From an uncultured Alphaproteobacteria bacterium (GTDB lineage Bacteria > Pseudomonadota > Alphaproteobacteria > Rhodobacterales > Rhodobacteraceae): 49,762 nt of DNA. Below the pieces are notes generated by a model. It did no database searches. It was not told where the DNA came from and saw nothing but the letters and a program-made list of their open reading frames with translations. The DNA lies in the NCBI GenBank assembly GCA_902580265.1, contig CACHJY010000005.1:22501-72262 (forward strand), read 5' to 3'. This document shows positions 34,980 through 44,286 of this stretch, piece by piece. Position numbers and translations under genes: made by a program. The first letter of the stretch is position 1. Every line of letters begins with the position of its first letter.

Positions 34980-35387
34980 TTACGAATGAAGCTTCGCACC
35001 CTTTGTAACTTTGTCGACTATCTTTTTCTCTTCTCTAAAAGCCAGGCCCACTACCGGAAGATCCTCACTAGAATAATTTTTAACCGTACCTCGATTAGCC
35101 TCATCATGCCCTGTCGAAAACATGTCCTCTATATAGATGGAACAGATGAGAGATCGTCCCAAAATTCTGTTATGGATTTTTTTTAAAACAGATAAATCAG
35201 CTTCCAAAACAACCACTGGTTGTCTGTTTAATGCAAGATATTCATAGTTTGATTTATCGATATATTTTTCACCAATCAAAGAGCTCGTTTGACCTATGAT
35301 GCCGCTGGTTAAGAATGACGTGACATTGAGTTTTTGCCAAGTCTTCAATGATGATAGAAGTATTATGGCTATTTTTGTATCAAACAA
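34980..35387 (-). CDS. DUF2000 family protein
   Basis: 135 residues. Matches DUF2000: KIAIILLSSLKTWQKLNVTS, SGIIGQTSSLIGE, LNRQPVVVL, the highly conserved YIEDMFSTGHDEANRG, and DKVTKGAKLH at the end. The family has a fold related to archaeal-type peptidyl-tRNA hydrolase but no proven activity. The start is TTG at 35387 with GGAG 8 bases upstream, and no ATG fits better. It is divergent from the membrane protein gene at 35589. Confidence 0.85.
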   Translation of the reverse strand: MFDTKIAIILLSSLKTWQKLNVTSFLTSGIIGQTSSLIGEKYIDKSNYEYLALNRQPVVVLEADLSVLKKIHNRILGRSLICSIYIEDMFSTGHDEANRGTVKNYSSEDLPVVGLAFREEKKIVDKVTKGAKLHS

Positions 35388-35588
35388 TTTAGTTGCTCCA
35401 CTATTAATTTCATTAATGCTCTACAATCTCGTCTTTATTAACAAGTAATCAGATTACTGTAATCAAAGTATTTTTTATTTCCAAGTTAATACCAATGCAT
35501 TACTCAATTTAAGCTTTATTTTTTCTACGAACGTAGCATTTTTGAACTACTCGTGTTAAGCTTTTAAAAATCAAATTTGGAGAAAAAA

Positions 35589-36008
35589 ATGATCGATGCA
35601 TTCAATGGCCCAATCTTCTTAATCCTTTTCATACTGAACTTACTGGGTGGAGCATACTACGCCTACCAAGCGCTTTTCACATCAGAAAAATTTTGTGACC
35701 AATACGGTATACATCACTCTGCAATTTTACCACTTAGACTAGCAGGCTCCCTTATAGCTGCATTAGTACTGGTTTCACTTTATATATTATTCCGTGAAAA
35801 TGGGCCTCAAGGGACATGGGCTATTTTTGTATTTGGTTTTTTACAAAGTATTATTTTTACATACTTTGGCTATGTAACTGTAAATCATTCGGAAGCGGCT
35901 AAAATGGATGGCGTAAAATATACAGCCGAAGCATATATTGCTCCCGCTGGTTTTACAATATTGAACGCACTACTTATTTATGGATTGAGCGACAAACTCT
36001 ATTCTTAG
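35589..36008 (+). CDS. Four-span membrane protein of unknown function
   Basis: 139 residues from the ATG at 35589, which has GGAG 6 bases upstream; the earlier TTG at 35577 overlaps that site. Four hydrophobic segments are visible: FLILFILNLLGGAYYAY, LRLAGSLIAALVLVSLYIL, IFVFGFLQSIIFTYFGYV and FTILNALLIYGLS. No family is recognised. It lies 178 bases before the transport operon on the same strand but is probably separate, since that spacing has room for a promoter. Confidence 0.75.
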   Translation: MIDAFNGPIFLILFILNLLGGAYYAYQALFTSEKFCDQYGIHHSAILPLRLAGSLIAALVLVSLYILFRENGPQGTWAIFVFGFLQSIIFTYFGYVTVNHSEAAKMDGVKYTAEAYIAPAGFTILNALLIYGLSDKLYS

Positions 36009-36186
36009 AATATTTTGAAGTCTTAAACGCAGATAAGTATTTTTGCTCTAAACTCAGATCTTTCGCAGAATTTTCGGTATCACAAATAGTGGGTTATTTC
36101 AAGATTATTTTTAAAACTTATAGGCTTTACAAGGGATGGCTACATGTTACGCTTAGTAGTAGTAAACCTTATTCAGAAAGTGCTTT

Positions 36187-37173
36187 TTGTTAAATTTCCG
36201 CAATCAAGAATTGATTATTCTAATAGTCACCGTAATTATCTTTACTGGCTTTTCAATTTTTCTAGATAAGTTTTTTTCAGCAGGAAATCTTCTAACCCTA
36301 ATGAGAAGTGTTTCGATTTTGGGGATACTAAGTATAGCGATGGCAGTAGTGGTAATCTCTAAAGGAATAGACCTTTCATTAATTGCAACACTTGCAGTAG
36401 GTACAGCATTAGCTTCGGTCTTGAGTTCGGGAGACGTTTTACCCTCAATCAATCTACCATTTATTTATGCCGTAATACTTGGTTTTATTTTTACAGCGAT
36501 TTTATGTGCGATAACAGGTATTCTTGTCGCATATTGGGATATGGCTTCAGTATTTGTAACATTGGCAATGGCTGGGGTAATTTATGGTCTAGGAAGAACG
36601 CTGTTCATAAGAGATGAACTGAACTACTTACCAGAAGACGCGGCTTGGCTAGAATATTTGGGAAGAGGTCAATTGTTTGGTGTACCTATGCCCATAATTT
36701 GTTTCTTGATGTTGGCAATCATAATGCATCTTCTGCTGACCAAAACTACTTTTGGCAAATTCGTTTATTCTATCGGTGATAGTGGCCTTGCGGCTAGAAC
36801 AGCAGGGGTTCCTGTTAGACCAATACTCGTAATGATTTTTATCTTAGCAGGCTTAGTCGCGTACTTTGCTGGATTGCTTACTGCCGGAGCGATTAGTTCA
36901 ATTAACACGAGAATGGTAGCAGGTTCAATGATTTACGATGTGCTATTGGTTGTTGTAGTTGGCGGCATTGGGCTTTCGGGTGGAAAGGGAGGCATGCATA
37001 ATGTCATTCTAGGAACCCTTTTGATAGGTACACTTCTCAACGGAATGGTAATAATGGACATATCATTTATCGTTCAAAACTTGATAAAGGGTATAATTCT
37101 ACTTCTGGCGATTATGACCGATACACTATTAAATCCAAGAGACGAACAAACGACCCAACAAGGTGATATTTAA
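36187..37173 (+). CDS. Sugar-type ABC transporter permease (RbsC family)
   Basis: 328 residues of the BPD_transp_2 family, the inner-membrane channel of ribose-type importers. About 8-10 hydrophobic segments; seen: GILSIAMAVVVISKGIDLSL, GILVAYWDMASVFVTLAMAG, and the family motif GGIGLSGGKGG. A TTG at 36187 is the only start in frame that fits the family N-terminus; an in-frame TAA lies shortly upstream. It is the first gene of the operon that runs to 44278. With the permease half of the fusion at 38300 it should form a heterodimer, since both are RbsC-like. Confidence 0.9.
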   Translation: MLNFRNQELIILIVTVIIFTGFSIFLDKFFSAGNLLTLMRSVSILGILSIAMAVVVISKGIDLSLIATLAVGTALASVLSSGDVLPSINLPFIYAVILGFIFTAILCAITGILVAYWDMASVFVTLAMAGVIYGLGRTLFIRDELNYLPEDAAWLEYLGRGQLFGVPMPIICFLMLAIIMHLLLTKTTFGKFVYSIGDSGLAARTAGVPVRPILVMIFILAGLVAYFAGLLTAGAISSINTRMVAGSMIYDVLLVVVVGGIGLSGGKGGMHNVILGTLLIGTLLNGMVIMDISFIVQNLIKGIILLLAIMTDTLLNPRDEQTTQQGDI

Positions 37174-37207
37174 AAATAGGAATAAGTTTTAAACAAAGGA
37201 GGAAAAC

Positions 37208-38233
37208 ATGACATTTAAAGCTTTAAAACTAATCATTGCAGTGGTTGCTCTATTGCTACCTCTCAATGCTAGCGCAGAAAAGATGGGAATAGCAGATCCC
37301 GCAAGAGATAAGTACTATGCTGCATTAGAAGGAAAAAAAGTGGCTTTCGTACCATTAGCGATGGGGTTTGATTTAACTGAAGGCTGGTATGCAGGCATGA
37401 AAAAGGCTCTAGAGCCTTTGGGCGTTGAAATGATCCTAAGAGATCCTAACTGGAGCGCTGATGCAGGATCAAAAGCTATCTCATCGCTAATTTCAGAAAA
37501 GCCAGATGCAATTGTAGTACACAATCCAGATGTTCAAACATATGCAAAGCTCTTAAGAAAAGCTGAGAAAGCAGGAATACACGTTGTTCAGGTTAATATG
37601 AAATCAGCTTTCCCAACTGATGCATTTGTTGGTGCTGACTGGATCGAAATTGGGGAGATAGTAACTCAGAAAGTTATAGATCAATGCGGTGCTGGCACCT
37701 CACAAAAGATCGCTATTGTGCAGGGTGTTTTAACGGCTGCGGCTAGCGCGTACCAACTAAGAGGTGTTTCGAATATTCTTGAAAAAAACCCAAATATCAA
37801 AGTTGTATCAAACCAGGCAGCTGACTGGGATTCCACAAAAGCACGAGCAATTACGGAAACAACACTTCAACAACATCCAGACCTATGCGGAATTGTAGGA
37901 TTTTGGGATGGAATGGATATTGGAACTGGCGCAGCAGTTAAGGAAGCTGGAATGCATGAAAAAGTATTTCTTGCAACTTCCGGTGGTGGAGGAAAGACTG
38001 GCTGCGATAATTTGAAAAACGATATATTCGATGTTTTTGTAAGCTATGATGTTCCCGGACAAGCTAGAGATTTATCAAATGTTGTTAAGAGTTTGCTTCA
38101 GTCAGGAAATAAGCCAGGAAAAGCCGGAAAGGTATCTTTATTCACTCAACTCCAGACACTTACCAAAGATAACATGGCATCTTACATGGGTTCAGGCGCA
38201 TGCTGGACAGTCGAAAGTTTGGCATCCAATTAA
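37208..38233 (+). CDS. Periplasmic sugar-type substrate-binding protein
   Basis: 341 residues with a clear signal peptide (LKLIIAVVALLLPLNASA, cleavage after residue 23) and the Peripla_BP_4 fold: KKVAFVPLAMGFDLTEGWYA, PDAIVVHNPDVQTYAKLL, GADWIEIGEIV, VQGVLTAAASAYQLRGV and a late CxxxK motif. It captures the substrate for the permeases on either side. AAAGGAGG before the ATG is the strongest ribosome site in the window, and a hairpin follows the gene, both consistent with high expression of a binding protein. Ligand unknown; aldose or sugar acid is a guess from the operon. Confidence 0.9.
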   Translation: MTFKALKLIIAVVALLLPLNASAEKMGIADPARDKYYAALEGKKVAFVPLAMGFDLTEGWYAGMKKALEPLGVEMILRDPNWSADAGSKAISSLISEKPDAIVVHNPDVQTYAKLLRKAEKAGIHVVQVNMKSAFPTDAFVGADWIEIGEIVTQKVIDQCGAGTSQKIAIVQGVLTAAASAYQLRGVSNILEKNPNIKVVSNQAADWDSTKARAITETTLQQHPDLCGIVGFWDGMDIGTGAAVKEAGMHEKVFLATSGGGGKTGCDNLKNDIFDVFVSYDVPGQARDLSNVVKSLLQSGNKPGKAGKVSLFTQLQTLTKDNMASYMGSGACWTVESLASN

Positions 38234-38249
38234 TCCTTAAAAATATTTT

Positions 38250-38274
38250 CTCGAGCCAAAAAATTTGGCTCGAG
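38250..38274 (+). promoter_or_regulatory. Strong hairpin between binding-protein and permease genes
   Basis: CTCGAGCCAAA at 38250-38260 pairs perfectly with TTTGGCTCGAG at 38264-38274 with a 3-base loop. No T-run follows (ATTAAC comes next), so it is not a classic terminator. In other binding-protein operons such a stem shields the upstream mRNA from 3' decay and lowers downstream expression; I infer the same here. Confidence 0.7.
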
Positions 38275-38299
38275 ATTAACACTGTTAGATAGGTAATTT

Positions 38300-40423
38300 A
38301 TGAGTACGTTACGACAACGGTTTTTAACTGCCCGATATAATATCTTCCCAGATCATGTATTTGGCGAAATACTTGCCAAACGTTGGGCAGACAATGCTAT
38401 ACCATTCTTGACACTACTTTTTGTTGGGTTGGGTCTTCTCTTAATCCTACCAGGTTTCTACACTGGTTATAATCTTACGGAATATGGGAGACAATATGCT
38501 GAACTAGGCTTAATTGTTCTAGGAATGACTATTGTAATGATGGGAGGTGGGTTAGACCTATCAGTCGGATCAATATTTGCGATAGCAAATCTAGTAGCTC
38601 TCTACTGTGTACATGTTTTAAGCTTAGATCCTATCCTTACCTTATTAATTACAATGAGTGTGGGTGCCACTTGTGGGGCATTTAATGGATTTTTTATAGG
38701 CATAATTGGAATGCGCGCATTCCTAACCACACTTGTAACGCTTATAATATATAGATCTATAGTTGATCTTCTCCTACTTGAATATGCTTTAGATATATCC
38801 TCGGTTTTCCCAGATTCTGAGTTATGGGAATATATCGGGGATGGGGATACATATGGCATACCTTTTGTTTTAGTTGCTACCGTAATTGTTTTTGTAATAG
38901 GTCATTTACTAATAAGCCGAATGAAGCCTGGTTGGCATTTAACAGCAGTTGGTGGTTCAAGGCGATCAGCATATAATGCCGGCATTAAAGTGAAACAGAC
39001 AATCTTTTTTTCCTATGTTACGTGTGGCGTTTTATGTTCTGCTGCTGGCTTTATGTATGCAGCTCGCATGGCTAGCACGGGAGCGGAAACAGGTAAAGGA
39101 TTAGAGCTCACAATACTTACGGCAGCCGTTTTAGGTGGTGTAAGTTTGGGTGGTGGACGAGGCTCTGTCCCAAAGGCTATTTTTGGATCACTAATCGTTT
39201 TATTACTACTGAACGGTTTGCTACAATTTGGAATTCAAGGTGGCGCCATTCAGCTGATATTCGGGATCATCTTATTGCTCACAATATTGATCGATGTTCG
39301 GTGGGTAAAAAATCGCTTTCGATTATTAAATAAAGTTTATGTTTCTCCCACCTACTTTAAATTGCCTGCCCCTGCTTCCATAGAAGCGAAAAGTGATTCT
39401 GCTTATGCGGTAAATGACAAATTAAAAGATGTGAGTGTTATTGGACTTGGTAAGGTTGAGGGCCCCGAAGACGTAATTTTAGATGATGACGATAACTTAT
39501 ATGCTGGAAGTAGACATGGCGATATAGTTCGATTTTATGGAAAAAACCATGAAAAAATGGAGGTTTTTGCACACGTTGGTGGTCACCCATTGGGTCTTGC
39601 TTGGGATAAGGATTATAATCTCGTGGCATGTATTCCTGATATGGGTGTCATTTCAATATCGCAAGACAGAAAAGTATCCAAGATTACCGATGAAACTAAT
39701 CGAAGTATCACATCTGTAATTGATGATAGAAGGCTTAGCCTTGCTGATGATTTAGATATAGCCCCCGATGGAAGAATATTTTTCTCAGAGGCAACAATTA
39801 GATATCGTCTAAAAGATTGGCCGATGGACTGTGTAGAGAGTAGAGGGAACGGTCGTATTATATGTTATGACCCAAAGACTAATAAAACAAAAACTATCAT
39901 TCGAAACCTAAAGTTTGCTAACGGTGTCTGCGTCACTAAAGATTGTCAATCAATATTGTTTGCCGAAACCTTTGGAATGAAAGTAAGCAGGTATTGGTTT
40001 GAAGGACCTAAAAAAGGGACTACCGAGGTTATTATGGATAATATTCCTGGTTATCCGGACAATATCAATAGAGCATCAGATGGAAATTATTGGCTTGCTC
40101 TGGTTGGCATGAGAGGACCAGCACTAGATTTAGCACTAACTCTTCCTGATTTTAGGAAAAGAATGTCAAGGCGTATAAATACGTCCAACTGGTTGTTTCC
40201 CAATATAAATACCGGTTGCGTTATAAAGATTACAGAGAACGGAGAAGTATTAGAATCCCTTTGGGATCTAAAAGCAAAAAACCATCCAATGGTAACTTCC
40301 ATGAAAGAACATAAAGGCCACCTCTATTTAGGTGGAATACAGAATAACAGAATTGGCAAATATAAAATACCTGACGCTAATAAAAACTGGAGTGGGTTTC
40401 AAGATTATTGGGGTGGCAAATAA
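38300..40423 (+). CDS. ABC permease fused to SMP-30/strictosidine-synthase-like beta-propeller
   Basis: 707 residues. Residues 1-340 are an RbsC-type permease: GLDLSVGSIFAIANL, GIIGMRAFLTTLVTL and GGVSLGGGRGSVPKA. After a linker (about 345-377) a six-bladed propeller of the SMP-30/gluconolactonase and strictosidine-synthase-like group runs from 378 to the end. Metal-ligand equivalents are visible: Glu in VEGPEDV (387/390), Asn541 in FANGV and Asp587 in YPDNI. So the enzyme half looks competent, probably as a lactonase or esterase-like hydrolase. Its side of the membrane is uncertain. It follows the hairpin and precedes the second propeller gene. Confidence 0.88.
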   Translation: MSTLRQRFLTARYNIFPDHVFGEILAKRWADNAIPFLTLLFVGLGLLLILPGFYTGYNLTEYGRQYAELGLIVLGMTIVMMGGGLDLSVGSIFAIANLVALYCVHVLSLDPILTLLITMSVGATCGAFNGFFIGIIGMRAFLTTLVTLIIYRSIVDLLLLEYALDISSVFPDSELWEYIGDGDTYGIPFVLVATVIVFVIGHLLISRMKPGWHLTAVGGSRRSAYNAGIKVKQTIFFSYVTCGVLCSAAGFMYAARMASTGAETGKGLELTILTAAVLGGVSLGGGRGSVPKAIFGSLIVLLLLNGLLQFGIQGGAIQLIFGIILLLTILIDVRWVKNRFRLLNKVYVSPTYFKLPAPASIEAKSDSAYAVNDKLKDVSVIGLGKVEGPEDVILDDDDNLYAGSRHGDIVRFYGKNHEKMEVFAHVGGHPLGLAWDKDYNLVACIPDMGVISISQDRKVSKITDETNRSITSVIDDRRLSLADDLDIAPDGRIFFSEATIRYRLKDWPMDCVESRGNGRIICYDPKTNKTKTIIRNLKFANGVCVTKDCQSILFAETFGMKVSRYWFEGPKKGTTEVIMDNIPGYPDNINRASDGNYWLALVGMRGPALDLALTLPDFRKRMSRRINTSNWLFPNINTGCVIKITENGEVLESLWDLKAKNHPMVTSMKEHKGHLYLGGIQNNRIGKYKIPDANKNWSGFQDYWGGK

Positions 40424-40424
40424 A

Positions 40425-41510
40425 GTGTTAAATTTTATAAAAGATCGTATTGACTATTTTTTTGGACGAGGAAAACACAGCATATTTGTGCCAGTTATGG
40501 ACGGAGCTTTAAAACCAAACGAGTTTTTAGATAACGTCAAAGTAATACACAAAGAAGAAGATATTGATAATCTAACAATAAATCGAGCGACAATTTTATT
40601 TTCGGCAAAATCAACCCTTTTCTTTATGGCGTCAATGAAAAAGCCAAAAAAGGTTAAATCGTTTTCTAGTGATATCACAGCGATTACACTCAACTCGTCA
40701 GGTTCCAAGATTGCAGTGGCTCTTGCAAATGAAACGGTCGTCATTTTAAACGTTAAAACACTTAAAGAGGTGTTCACATTCAAAGCAAAGTGTGTGACTT
40801 CTATGTGTTTTCAAAAGGAGACTCTTGTTTACACAACAGGATCAAAAAAGTTTTCTGCAACCCAATGGCAACATGATCTTTTATCTGACGGTTCCAGTGG
40901 AACGGTTTCAGTAAATCAATTAGATGGTTCACAGACAAGGGTAATATTGACCGAACTTTCTTGGCCAACAGGTCTAACATTTACTTCGGACTCAACTTTT
41001 TGCATTTCAGAGTCGTGGAAGCACTGTATTACTTTCCATAAGTTTGATGATGAATTAACTATGGTAAGCAAACTTGACAAAGAAATAAACAAGCTCCCCG
41101 CTTATCCTGGCAAAAGCTTTTTTAATAGTAAAAATCAGGAGCTTTTGGTTTGCTTTTTTGCTCCTAGAAATCAATTGGTCGAATTTGTCTTGACCGAAGA
41201 AGAGTATAAAAATCGAATGATGGCCGAAATTGATCCGAGCCTTTGGGTCTCTCCCACCTATAGAAGTGGAAAGCACATTAGGGAACCTCTTCAGCAGTCG
41301 GGAATAAAAACAATGGGTTATCTAAAACCTTGGGCTCCAGCATTTTCTTATGGCCTCGTAGTGCGATTTGACAAAGATCTAATACCACTTGCAAGTTATC
41401 ACAGTCGTACCAACGGAAGTTTTCATGGAACTACCAGTGTCGTTGTCGATGAGCGACAAAACATACTAGTGACATCAAGGGGAGATGGAAAATTAGGAGG
41501 GTGGAATTAA
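40425..41510 (+). CDS. SMP-30/strictosidine-synthase-like propeller protein, metal site lost
   Basis: 361 residues from the GTG at 40425, one base after the previous stop (TAA A GTG), with GGGGTGG about 9 bases upstream; a longer frame from 40332 overlaps the fusion gene and is not used. Seen: VPVMDGALKPNEFLDN, LSWPTGLTFTSDSTFCISES, ASYHSRTNGSFHG and VVVDERQNILVTSRGDGKLG. Aligned by eye to the fusion's propeller, its metal Asn is Thr (PTGL for ANGV) and its Asp is Gly (YPGKS for YPDNI), so it is unlikely to be an active enzyme. It may bind ligand or help the fused domain. No signal peptide is visible. Confidence 0.8.
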   Translation: MLNFIKDRIDYFFGRGKHSIFVPVMDGALKPNEFLDNVKVIHKEEDIDNLTINRATILFSAKSTLFFMASMKKPKKVKSFSSDITAITLNSSGSKIAVALANETVVILNVKTLKEVFTFKAKCVTSMCFQKETLVYTTGSKKFSATQWQHDLLSDGSSGTVSVNQLDGSQTRVILTELSWPTGLTFTSDSTFCISESWKHCITFHKFDDELTMVSKLDKEINKLPAYPGKSFFNSKNQELLVCFFAPRNQLVEFVLTEEEYKNRMMAEIDPSLWVSPTYRSGKHIREPLQQSGIKTMGYLKPWAPAFSYGLVVRFDKDLIPLASYHSRTNGSFHGTTSVVVDERQNILVTSRGDGKLGGWN

Positions 41511-43013
41511 GTGACCGACATTTTTCAAATTATTGACGGAACAAAAGAGTTTCACGGGGTAAAGGCAATAAAAAATGTCAACTTCACCCTTCTTAAAGGT
41601 GAGATACATTCTCTTCTTGGAGAGAATGGGGCTGGAAAATCGACTATGACAAAGGTGGCGGCTGGAGTGTACCAGCTATCTTCTGGATCATTCATATATG
41701 AGGGAAAAGAGACAACATTCTTAAATCCCTCGGAGGCGTTAAAAAATGGTGTTGTAATGGTGTTTCAAGAAAATAGCTTAGTACCAAACATGACAGTTTC
41801 TCAGAATATTTATTTAGGAGCAGAAAACTTTTTTAACAGCTTGGCAAAATTAAACATCAAAGCAAGTAGATTTCTGCAGTCGCTAAATTTTAACGTAGAC
41901 CCAAACCTATTAGTGTCACAATTAGGCGCAGCGCAGAAACAGATGGTCGAAATTGCAAGGGCGGTCCATCATAATGCGAAAGTAATTATTTTTGATGAGC
42001 CAACGGCTACCTTGACACCAGAAGAGAAGCACCACTTTTTTGGTTTAATGCAGAGGCTCAAAAATGAGGGAGTGTCTATCGTTTTTATTTCACACGCTCT
42101 AGAGGAAGCTTTGGAACATTCCGACAGAATAACGGTTTTGCGCGATGGTGAACTTATAGAGACAGACATAGCAAAAAAATTTAATAGAGAACGAATTGTT
42201 AAGGCAATGATAGGTAGAGATTTAACAGACTCGGCCTATGCTTCAAAAAAAACTACAACTAAAAAGCCACGTAAAAGAGGTAAGAAAACACTTGAAGTTG
42301 AAAATTTATCTATGGGATCAATGGTGAAAAACTCTACTTTTTCGGCTTACTCCGGTCAAATTACTGGTGTCTTTGGCTTAGTTGGTTCAGGTCGTACTGA
42401 GATGATGAAGGTAGTATCTGGAGTATATAAAAGGAATATTTTCCATGGAGGAAACATACTACTAGATGGTAATTACGTTAGATATCTTGTTCCTAGGACT
42501 GCAGTAAATGATGGCATAATTTATGTAACTGAAGATAGAAAAAGTGAAGGTTTTTTCGAAAACTTTGGAATCAGCCAAAATATACAGCTGGGCAAAATGG
42601 TAGCTGAAGATAAACTTTGGAACACTGTACGGTTGTCCGAAGCTAAAGGTCTGGCAGAACATTGGATAGAGCGACTAAATATTAAAACAAAAGATATCAA
42701 TTCACCCGTAGTTGAATTGTCAGGGGGCAATCAACAAAAAGTTGTAATAGCAAAAGGATTAGTTCAAAAACCCAAGGTTGTAATTTTTGATGAACCAACT
42801 CGTGGAGTTGATGTAGGTGCTATCAAAGAGATACATGACTTCATAAAATCACTAGCTGATGAAGGAATTACTGTTATCGTTGTTTCATCATATCTTCCTG
42901 AAGTCATGTCGATTTCAGATAGAATTTTAGTAGCTAGACTTGGCCAAATTGTTGAGGAGTTTGAAATAGAAGATGCATCCGAAGAAAAAATAATTTATGC
43001 AGCGGTGCATTAA
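41511..43013 (+). CDS. Sugar ABC transporter ATPase, double cassette (RbsA type)
   Basis: 500 residues with two ABC domains, the motor for both permeases. First cassette: Walker A GENGAGKS at 37-44, a divergent signature (LGAAQKQMVEIA), Walker B VIIFDEPTATL. Second: a degenerate Walker A (GLVGSGRTE), standard signature LSGGNQQKVVIAKG and VVIFDEPTRGVDVG. This asymmetry is normal in RbsA-type ATPases. A GTG start with GGAGGG 8 bases upstream begins right after the previous stop. Only one such gene serves the two permease proteins, fitting a heterodimer. Confidence 0.93.
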   Translation: MTDIFQIIDGTKEFHGVKAIKNVNFTLLKGEIHSLLGENGAGKSTMTKVAAGVYQLSSGSFIYEGKETTFLNPSEALKNGVVMVFQENSLVPNMTVSQNIYLGAENFFNSLAKLNIKASRFLQSLNFNVDPNLLVSQLGAAQKQMVEIARAVHHNAKVIIFDEPTATLTPEEKHHFFGLMQRLKNEGVSIVFISHALEEALEHSDRITVLRDGELIETDIAKKFNRERIVKAMIGRDLTDSAYASKKTTTKKPRKRGKKTLEVENLSMGSMVKNSTFSAYSGQITGVFGLVGSGRTEMMKVVSGVYKRNIFHGGNILLDGNYVRYLVPRTAVNDGIIYVTEDRKSEGFFENFGISQNIQLGKMVAEDKLWNTVRLSEAKGLAEHWIERLNIKTKDINSPVVELSGGNQQKVVIAKGLVQKPKVVIFDEPTRGVDVGAIKEIHDFIKSLADEGITVIVVSSYLPEVMSISDRILVARLGQIVEEFEIEDASEEKIIYAAVH

Positions 43014-43042
43014 AATTTTGAAATACTTTGAGTTTTTTATAG

Positions 43043-44278
43043 ATGACTTCAACTGAGAAAAAAAAATATGAAAATAAGAAGCTACCATTGGAAGGTGTAG
43101 TTGTACTAGATGTAACACGAGTAGTCGCTGGTCCCTACAGTGCCATGATTCTTGCAGATTTAGGAGCTACAGTTATAAAAGTTGAAAATCCTGGAGATCC
43201 TGATTACACAAGAAACTTTCCACCTTTTACAAAGACGGATAATGAAAGTGCGTTCTTTGCTCAGTACAATAGAAATAAGTTGGGCATGACGCTAAATCTA
43301 AAAACTACAGAGGGTAAAAAAACCTTAAAGCAATTGGTAAAAAAAGCAGATATTTTAATTGAGAACTTTCGACCTGGTGCAATGAAGAGCTTAGGTTTGG
43401 GGTACGATGATCTTAAAAAAGAAAATCCAGCATTAGTATATACTTCAATAAGTGGTTTTGGTCAGACGGGGCCAAAGTCGTCAAGACCAAGTTTTGATAA
43501 CACTGGACAAGCTGAAAGTGGTCTTTGGTCGATGAATGGTTATCCTGACAGACCTCCGGTGAGAGTTGGTACCATCATTGGAGATTTAGCAGCCTGTTTT
43601 TTTGGCACAATAGGGACCGTTGTTGCACTTAGAGAAGCAGAGAAAACGGGAGTAGGCCAATTGGTTGATGTTGCTCAAGTTGACTCCACTCTATGCCTTA
43701 CCGAAAGTGCTCTTTTACGTTATTCTGTTGACGGAGTAGAGGCCACTCCTACGGGAAATGATCACGCTTTTGTCCGTCCATATGAGCAATTCTCCTGTAA
43801 GGATGGATTTGTATTTTTTGGGGGATATAACGATAAGCAGTGGCGAGAAACGCTAAAAGTTTTTAATTGCGATGATTTAGCGTCAGACCCTGAAATTGAT
43901 ACCATGCATAAGCGTTTCAATAAGGAAGTTTATGACAGACGAATAAAGCCTCTTATAAATGGATGGTTCTCCAGATACACAAAGGCCGAGCTCGAAATTA
44001 TGCTCTCCGATAAAGTTCCGTTAAGCCCAATCAAGGGAATTGGTGAAGTGGTTTCTGATCCCCAATTAATAGACCGCAAAATGATTCTTGATATGCCTGT
44101 ACTAAATGAGGTTGTAAAAGTATTTGGCAATCCAATAAAGCTTTCAAATATGGCTGAAATCGAAATAAGAAGAGCACCAAAATTAGGAGAAGATAATAAT
44201 ATTATATTAAAAGAGATGCTTGGCCTTAATGACGATCAGATTAATGACCTTAAAAAATCTGGCGCTATCTCAGATTAA
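43043..44278 (+). CDS. Family III CoA-transferase (CaiB/BaiF)
   Basis: 411 residues. Moves CoA between carboxylic acids without a ping-pong phosphate step. Seen: EGVVVLDVTRVVAGPYSAM, LADLGATVIKVENPGDPDYT, YNRNKLGMTLNLK, IENFRPGAMKSLGLGYDDL, the Gly-rich SISGFGQTGP and GTIIGDLAACFFG with the likely catalytic Asp. Formyl-CoA, carnitine and succinyl-CoA:hydroxy acid transferases are all in this family; the donor and acceptor are unknown. It begins 29 bases after the ATPase and closes the operon, suggesting the imported molecule yields an acid that is then activated as a CoA thioester. Confidence 0.9.
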   Translation: MTSTEKKKYENKKLPLEGVVVLDVTRVVAGPYSAMILADLGATVIKVENPGDPDYTRNFPPFTKTDNESAFFAQYNRNKLGMTLNLKTTEGKKTLKQLVKKADILIENFRPGAMKSLGLGYDDLKKENPALVYTSISGFGQTGPKSSRPSFDNTGQAESGLWSMNGYPDRPPVRVGTIIGDLAACFFGTIGTVVALREAEKTGVGQLVDVAQVDSTLCLTESALLRYSVDGVEATPTGNDHAFVRPYEQFSCKDGFVFFGGYNDKQWRETLKVFNCDDLASDPEIDTMHKRFNKEVYDRRIKPLINGWFSRYTKAELEIMLSDKVPLSPIKGIGEVVSDPQLIDRKMILDMPVLNEVVKVFGNPIKLSNMAEIEIRRAPKLGEDNNIILKEMLGLNDDQINDLKKSGAISD

Positions 44279-44286
44279 CTCCTTAT

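Noticed and set aside
40332..40424. Longer start (40332) for the second propeller gene
   Set aside because: It lies wholly inside the fusion gene in another frame; the GTG at 40425 has a ribosome site and fits the family N-terminus.
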